A DNA stretch of 64,000 bases from Nematopogon swammerdamellus. Its lineage: Eukaryota; Arthropoda; Insecta; Lepidoptera; Adelidae. The position numbers and the translations under genes were made by a program. The notes under the pieces are model-generated. The model was given only the letters and a program-made list of their open reading frames with translations, was not told the origin of the DNA and searched no databases. The stretch covers positions 16,079,791-16,143,790 of the forward strand of contig OX336344.1 of NCBI GenBank assembly GCA_946902875.1, given 5' to 3'. Shown here one piece after another: positions 58,552-64,000 of this stretch. Position 1 is the stretch's first letter. Each line of letters starts with the position of its first letter.

Positions 58552-58792
58552 ACACACGCTGAATCCCGACAATCGGGGTAAGCAGAGTAATCAGTGTTGT
58601 GCTGCAAGAACTCTCGCAAATTACAGCACAACACCGACCACCACGATTCGCAAAGTATTCGAACAAGATCCAATCGATCAAGCAGCAAGTAAGGCACGAA
58701 GACCCACCTGCTGCATGACTCGGCGGAAATACCGTGCCAAGGTGAGAGGTGGCGAGCCTGTCGCCCTTTAGCACGGCATCTTGTCCTTCTGT
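58552..58792 (+). repeat. family-3 dispersed repeat
   Basis: CACACGCTGAATCCCGACAA.., TCAAGCAGCAAGTAAGGCAC and GTGAGAGGTGGCGAGCC; longer than the copy at 28422. Confidence 0.7.
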
Positions 58793-59006
58793 CTGAAGCG
58801 GCATTTTCTGTCTGAAGCGAATGGAGTGCACGCCGACCAAATGCAATAGTGCTAACATGATACAATTTTAACCTAATATTAATTATTGTACCTTCAATTC
58901 TCACACTCTTAAGTATTTTGCTATTACCTACATACTTAACAACCAAAGACTTTTGACTGTAAGAAATCTAATACTGAAATATCTATAAGGAAGGTAAGGT
59001 ATACTA

Positions 59007-59110
59007 CCCGGCACGTAACTTGGCCTCTGTGCGAGAGGGACAGCGTTATACGCATGCGATCGTTGGTATAACGCTGTCCCGCTCGCACAGAGGCCAAGTT
59101 ACGTGCCGGG
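59007..59110. repeat. hairpin element with 44-bp arms
   Basis: Arms 59007-59050 and 59067-59110 (CCCGGCACGTAACTTGGCCT at the left, AGGCCAAGTTACGTGCCGGG at the right) differ at one position and are separated by 16 bp. TATA-like bases flank both sides, which fits a small TA-flanked MITE. Confidence 0.85.
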
Positions 59111-59112
59111 GC

Positions 59113-59240
59113 GTATAATAATTAGACGACGCGACGACCGTTTTTACCTGCGGCATGGTGGCATCATGGTGTCTCTCTGAGCGTGGTTTCGCGAGGAGTG
59201 ATGATGTTATTGGTTGTGTATGATCTTCTGTTGAAGTTTT
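59113..59240 (+). repeat. dispersed repeat with GCGTGGTTTCGCGAGGAGTG
   Basis: The motif GGTTTCGCGAGGAGTG followed by GATGATnTT and TGATCTTCT is shared with about 11985-12060. A shorter form lies at 62215-62260. Confidence 0.5.
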
Positions 59241-59544
59241 TGGGCACAGGCACCCGTGCCGGCTGTCTAAACAATGTTTATGGAGCAATAAAGTATTTCC
59301 TATCGATTCTATCTAAAATGTGTACTCTGTCGTTTCTGGGTGTATATTTCTTCGGGTACCTACATGTCTGTTGGTAAACAAGATGTGGTCATATTCTAAG
59401 GTGTGTCGGGGTCAGTATAGGGATTTCGACATGCCGCTACATGGATATTAGAAAAATGTACCTATATGGAAAGAGCATAGATATTAGTAGCTATGGCCGG
59501 ACTAGGCCAATTTTATCCAACATTTTTTTTAATTATTTTTTTTT

Positions 59545-59615
59545 ATTATTGATAGCGCAACACGTGGCGTCGAGCCCACCCATAAGGTGATAACGACGCC
59601 CATGTTGTTCATTGT
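59545..59615 (-). mobile_element. non-LTR 3'-terminal fragment
   Basis: TTGATAGCGCAACACGTGGC.. GATAACGACGCCCATG matches, reversed, the extreme 3' end of the non-LTR family (compare 48145-48200). Confidence 0.55.
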
Positions 59616-60664
59616 TATGTACAGGCTTCGTCTCGATGTTTTCCTTCGCCATAGCGACGAATAAATACATTCTTGGAATTCGAATTCTATTTATTGTATT
59701 GCATTTATTGGACCTATCACACGGCAAGTGCATGTCAACCATTGCACTGCCCGCCAAATTAAATGGTACGGCTAGCTCATTTGACATTTCTAGGAGAGCG
59801 TATTCGATGCTCTGCGTACAATTACCACTACGGACGGACGGAGCGAGGCCTAATTTCTATTCTGTGGCGAGGCGCCATTTCATACGAACACTGTCACAGT
59901 TCACTAGCTGTATTATGTTCTGTGCGGGTGGTACCCGCGCGCGCGGGCTCAGTATGTTTATAATTTGGGACTATTAAATTGGGCTGTTAAAGAAAGGAAA
60001 TGATAATTGAGGAGTTGAACTGGGCGGAACTAATTTAGACAAATTGCTGAGTGTGTGCGAGTTTTAAATGTTCGTGTTGCTGTTTAGACGTTCTTTGAAA
60101 GGAGGTAGGTATGCTAGTGGGTGTGTGTGATGCTGTGATGGAGGAATTAAATGATTGAATTTTTTGTTTGAATAAAATAAGTGACTTATATTGTGAAAAT
60201 TTCTGTGTATTTTTTTTAAGTTTTTGAATAATTCCTACGATCTTGGCGTGCCAAGTGATCTATCTATTGGAGACAGATGGAGGATTGTATTGATAAATTG
60301 CTTTGAATAGTTTTGTTACGTTTTTTTGGTTTTATTTAATAAATGTTGGACTAGACTTTACGATTTAACTTCTTACTGATTGTTGGACGGTAGCTCCTTT
60401 TAAAAGTCTCCTTTACCCCACACAGGGTGTGATATAATTTCTGTAATTTGAACTCGAACACTGATACTACCACATTTTCCTATAGGCGTGAGGTGGTATG
60501 TTATGGGGCGACATAGGATGGACTAGCTAGGGTGGCCATAATGTACAAGGCCTGACTAGATAAGACGGTGATTCTACATTTGATTTTTCTTTTCAATTTT
60601 TTCATACAAAAGTGCCGAAAAATTGTGCAAAATAGTTACAGGTCGACAATTTTTTTTATTGCTT

Positions 60665-60815
60665 CCGAACCGGGTGGCCCTGCCCGAGGTCGAAGCCTCA
60701 GGCGCAGCCAATTTCACCGGTGAGGAGGTGCCAGTCCGGCTTGAAGGTGGACTAATGTTGCTGGGGAAAGGCTATTTACCCGCCATTTGAAGATCCGTGG
60801 ATTGAAGGATTGGGG
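60665..60815 (+). repeat. dispersed repeat, relative of 1590-1705
   Basis: GCGCAGCCAATTTCACC, GGGGAAAGGCTATTTACCCG and TTTGAAGATCCGTGGATTG in the same order as at 1590-1705. Confidence 0.6.
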
Positions 60816-61263
60816 AACAAATGAAGTTCAAATGTAACATCATCTATGACCGTGCCAACCAGACCGGACTACTCTGCAAAGTACACCGAACCGAACCAGG
60901 CCTCACGCACTCTATTTACTTGCGCGCGCTAACTGCCTACCGCCTGGCGGGCCGCCGGCGCGATCTAATTCAGTGAAAATTCGTCAGCCGCGCGAAGCAT
61001 ACCTACACGCTCGCCCACGCAACTGCGCGCAGCTGCAAAGTAATAATCACTTTACCCTCGATCGTTTAGGTACATTTTCGCACGCAGCGATTGGCAACGT
61101 GAAACAGTAGGCTATTAAAGCCGAAGGTATGGAACTTTTTCTATGGAGTGATTTATCTGTTACGAAGTAACTATTAAGTAATCTGTGACCGAACTATGAA
61201 CGTAGTCGAGCCCTCTCGTAGACTTGAATATTTGAGCACTAACGTGGTGATCTCTCTCCGCAG

Positions 61264-61487
61264 GCGAGTCAGTCAGCGCGCGCTCCGAGAGCGAAGCGGC
61301 GGCGGAGACGGACGGCGCTCCGGCGGGCGTGATCCGGTGCTTCGAGGTGCGGATCGCGCGCGCCGCCGGCGGGCTGGGGCTCAGCATCGCGGGCGGCCGC
61401 GGCTCCACGCCGTACGTCGGCGACGACGAGGGCATATTCATATCGAGGGTCACGCCCAGCGGGCCCGCGTACCTGGCGGGGCTCAGG
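61264..61487 (+). CDS. scrib: Scribble PDZ1 exon, first half
   Basis: Acceptor TCTCTCTCCGCAG and donor CTCAGG|GTGAGT. Two bases complete a codon, so the incoming exon must leave one base; both 26004 and 33299 do. After an acidic/Ser-rich lead ([17 protein letters not shown]) it reads [20 protein letters not shown], then [20 protein letters not shown] and [22 protein letters not shown] is the carboxylate-binding loop of a PDZ domain. [17 protein letters not shown] is typical of Scribble PDZ1, which binds C-terminal motifs of junctional and signalling partners. Confidence 0.96.
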
Positions 61488-61494
61488 GTGAGTA

Positions 61495-61780
61495 CGAGTG
61501 CATTGAGTACGGGCAGGGATTGCATCCCTATACGCTGGACTTACCGCGGATGCGTACTAATCGCTTCTGCAGATCCCTCCTCCACAGAACCGGTAAACTC
61601 TGGAACGCTCTCCCTGCCCACATATTTCCCCCCAAGTAGTCTCGGGTCCTTCAAGAGAGGCGTGAATGGGCACCTGTCAGGCCGGTATGGCATTCGCAGC
61701 ACACGCATGCGACCGAATGTCCATGGGCGTCGCTAGACACCTTATGGGTGACTCGGAGCCACATGTCGCGCTTATTAAGT
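61495..61780 (+). mobile_element. non-LTR 3'-end fragment next to the PDZ1 donor
   Basis: GGGATTGCATCCCTATACGC onward translates to [20 protein letters not shown] and [18 protein letters not shown], the same polymerase tail as at 27110-27230. It is followed by a frameshift and the 3' UTR. It starts within about 10 bp of the splice donor at 61487. Confidence 0.78.
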
Positions 61781-61791
61781 ATAAAAAAAAA

Positions 61792-61910
61792 ATCGAGCTT
61801 TATGAAGAGAATCCGGTTGTAGAGCGTAGTCCCCGTCGCACATAGGCGTGAGAGTTCGTGCGACAGGGACGACGCTGCTCTACATGGATGGTCTCTTTCT
61901 AAAGCTCGAT
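61792..61910. repeat. 119-bp inverted-repeat element
   Basis: ATCGAGCTTTATGAAGAGAA.. and ..TCTTTCTAAAGCTCGAT are inverted ends. The inner arms GTAGAGCGTAGTCCCCGTCG and GCGACAGGGACGACGCTGCT continue the pairing to a central loop of about 15 bp, with several mismatches. Confidence 0.75.
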
Positions 61911-62254
61911 GTACATTATTTATTGCCGCAAGACTTGTATATTTACAGTACCCAGTAGAAGAACCGTGCCAATGTGAGTGGTGGCTACAATGTCGCTCTA
62001 TAGCACGGCATGTTGTTTCTATCCCTTAGTCGCCATTTACGTCATACAAGGAAAGAGATATATACAGTGAAATGATCCTTTTTAATTGCCCGACCCGCGA
62101 GGTATGAAAACTAGAAAGATTATTATTAGTAATGAAGGAATGATCATTCACATCAATTCAGTCTTCAAACGTTGTATCAACGGGCTAGACAGCCTAGCAT
62201 CAGTCCGCAAATCTGCTGGCATGGCGCCTCACTGAGCGTGGTTTCGCAAGGAGA

Positions 62255-62340
62255 GGGTTTTTGGCTCTGTCGACTGTACCATTGGTCCCTCGACACAGCC
62301 ACCCATGTTGGTTTACATAAAAAAATTATAAAATAAAAAA
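62255..62340 (+). repeat. degenerate family-2 SINE-like tail adjacent to a scrib exon
   Basis: TTGGCTCTGTCGACTGTACC.. GACACAGCCACCCATGTTGG TTTACATAAAAAAA resembles the 3' end of the copies at 18060 and 51800. Its A-rich tail ends about 10 bases before the exon at 62351. Confidence 0.55.
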
Positions 62341-62350
62341 TTCGATGCAG

Positions 62351-62484
62351 GTCGGAGACAAGGTGCTCTCGGTGAATGGCACGTCTGTGGTGGAGGTGGA
62401 CCACTACTTCGCGGTGGACGTGCTGAAGCAGAGCGGCGCCGTCCTATCGCTCATCATCACCAGGGACACGCCCAACTCTACCAG
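62351..62484 (+). CDS. scrib: Scribble PDZ1 exon, second half
   Basis: Acceptor TTCGATGCAG, phase 0. It reads VGDKVLSVNGTSVVEVDHYF, then AVDVLKQSGAVLSLIITRDT PNST, completing PDZ1 (LAGLR-VGDKVLSVNG junction, then the alpha-2 helix and last strand). The proposed donor ACCAG|GTCACC is weak. If it is not used, the frame continues SPHRH and stops at 62500-62502, which would end the protein after one PDZ domain. The remaining Scribble PDZ domains are presumably encoded downstream of the window. Confidence 0.9.
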
Positions 62485-62659
62485 GTCACCACACCGGCAC
62501 TAGCCACCGTCCGATCTGCGGGGTACTCCCGCACTATGTAGTCTGAGACTGGGTCCGCTGCTGACCGCATGTTCCTAACTCTACACACAACCAATACTCC
62601 CATCGCACACTGAATGCAACGACCAAACTGAAAATTTGGTCCAACTCCAACTGATAGCA

Positions 62660-62850
62660 GCCGATATTGCAGGAAATTTACTCACAGAACCGGGAAATTT
62701 TTGAATACACTCCCTGCCCACCTATTTCCTTCCAAGTTCGGCCTAGGGTTTTTCAAATGGGGCGTCTCAGGCCGGCATCACAGAATGGGCATCGTTAGAC
62801 ACCTGCTCGTAGATATAACGATGCCACATGTCGCGTTTTCCATTAAAAAA
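62660..62850 (+). mobile_element. non-LTR 3'-end fragment
   Basis: ACTCACAGAACCGGGAAATT, CACTCCCTGCCCACCTATTT and GGCGTCTCAGGCCGGCATCA are the eroded end of the polymerase frame and 3' UTR, as at 61570-61740. Confidence 0.68.
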
Positions 62851-63727
62851 GCCTGCGATCAAAGTGCCACCATTGGTCTTGGGTTTAAACTATACTGGTG
62901 GCGCGTCCGTCCACCCTTAAGATCAAGGAACAGACAACATGCGTCAGTTGCATTTTGTAATAGTAAAAATAATTTAGCGACGCTTACGTCCAATGTTGGA
63001 CTAAAATTGGCTGATGTTGAGCAATCATATGAATTTTTTTTTATAATATAATAAGGGCCGATTGTACCAACACAGACTTAAATATATCTAAAGGCCCGCT
63101 TAACTAAAGACAGCTTAAATCTGTAACTCCTATCGGAGTGTCTTCTCTATCTTTCAAAGTTAAGAAGGCAAGAAGTGTCTAATTCTGAAAACAAAGAGTT
63201 TTTTTTTTATTTTCTGACATTACGCATTGTAAAATTGTGTGCGCCCGCGTACCTTGTACCTAGTATTTCTAAGTAGTATGTAGAGGTGTGAAGAGTTAGG
63301 TACCTATATCAACTTGCACAACTGAGTAGCGCCTAGTGCAACAACTTGAATGATTCAAAGTTACAAACAAATAGAGGGTTCCCAACTAACATTATGGTGT
63401 TAAGACCGGCGTTATAAGAGCTGTTTAATAGAGGCCCATTCTTATAGAGGTTAAGGTTCTTTAGTGACTTTACAATAGCGTTAGTAAGTGCTATAAGGGT
63501 GGGACAAGAGCTCTACAGTAGTGACGCGTTATATTAATCCAATATACCACTTTAAGATCTAAAAGAACCTGCCGTTAGCACCAATTTGTTTGTTGGGTTA
63601 AAACGAAATTGTATTGTAGGACGCACAGCAGAGCGCCGAGCGGAGCGAGCCATCACTCCATGTCCAGCACCACCGACACTGTTTCCACATTCGAGAATGG
63701 ACAGGTACAACAACAATCCTGCATATA

Positions 63728-63900
63728 CACGGTGTTGCAACCCCAACCGTAAAACCCGAAAGGGGGTGAAATAGAACAACTTTTTTTGTTTCAAAAAAAT
63801 TTTTTTTGCCACAGAATTTGTTTAGTTTCACATATAGAATAACCCCCTTATGTCAGTTAAAAATATTAAGGGGGTAACTGCAACACCATTTACACCGTGT
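63728..63900. mobile_element. 173-bp mariner-type MITE
   Basis: CACGGTGTTGCAACCCC at the left; GCAACACCATTTACACCGTG at the right. Both ends are flanked by TATA, giving a TA duplication. Inner parts AAAGGGGGTG / AAGGGGGTAA are also repeated. Confidence 0.7.
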
Positions 63901-64000
63901 ATATTATTGTAATGTATTGTATATATTGATTGCACTCAAATACAAATATGGGGAAAAGGTAATACTCAATGCTGACATTTGAGGAGATAAATTACAGTGC

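Larger units (their letters stand above)
44453..61263. other. remaining part of the 35 kb scrib intron
   Basis: Packed with the repeats listed below. Stretches with nothing I can identify: 44453-44880, 45935-46380, 47130-47520, 48300-48650, 49090-49780, 50110-50525, 51490-51795, 53030-55000 (except the repeat fragments near 54735-55090), 57190-57570, 58070-58550, 58800-59000, 59240-59540 and 59620-60660. 52000-52160 and 60900-61060 are CpG-rich islands that could be promoters. Confidence 0.5.
61488..62350. other. scrib intron inside PDZ1
   Basis: Holds a non-LTR fragment that begins right at the donor (61495-61780), a hairpin element (61792-61910), a family-3/SINE scrap (about 61965-62085) and a SINE-like tail reaching to within 12 bp of the next exon. 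Confidence 0.65.
62485..64000. other. scrib intron (partial) after PDZ1
   Basis: Contains a non-LTR fragment (62660-62850) and a MITE (63728-63900). 62860-63720 shows nothing I recognise. Confidence 0.55.

Overview
This is an intron-rich insect nuclear segment, most probably from a moth or butterfly. The AT-rich introns are crowded with SINEs, short inverted-repeat DNA elements, non-LTR fragments and the short dispersed repeats typical of Lepidoptera. The only host protein gene I can support is scribble (scrib), the LAP-family polarity scaffold with leucine-rich repeats plus PDZ domains. It lies on the + strand and spans the whole window; its first exons and later PDZ exons lie outside. I assembled it from exon homology, splice sites and codon phase. 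Eleven main-chain exons and one downstream PDZ1 exon join in a phase-consistent chain: 2194-2314, 3525-3817, 5245-5490, 6047-6216, 8902-9014, 13188-13376, 16193-16405, 16873-16989, 18304-18456, 25941-26004, 61264-61487 and 62351-62484.

Layout: 1-2193 is an intron with SINEs. 2194-6216 carries the LRR exons and the LAP-specific segment. 8902-26004 carries the poorly conserved linker exons, separated by introns holding two minisatellites. 26005-61263 is one 35 kb intron. It contains a candidate alternative first coding exon (32627-33299), a weaker second candidate (35181-35247), a complete 8.6 kb BEL/Pao LTR retrotransposon on the minus strand (35871-44447), a ribosomal protein eL34 retropseudogene, a 119-bp tandem array (about 55278-57180) and many small transposons. 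61264-62484 encodes PDZ1. The remainder is the next intron.

How the parts relate: the long transcript would give N-terminal LRRs, linker and PDZ domains. The exon at 32627 starts with an ATG preceded by an in-frame stop and ends at a donor in the same codon phase as the exon at 25941. It could therefore splice to the PDZ1 exon and give an LRR-less Scribble with a different, basic N-terminus. The BEL/Pao copy has 1261-bp LTRs with no difference found by eye, a GTACC target duplication and one uninterrupted 2044-residue Gag-Pol frame, so it looks very young. It lies antisense inside the intron between the alternative first exon and PDZ1.

All identifications come from reading the sequence and recalling families. 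No alignment or search was run.
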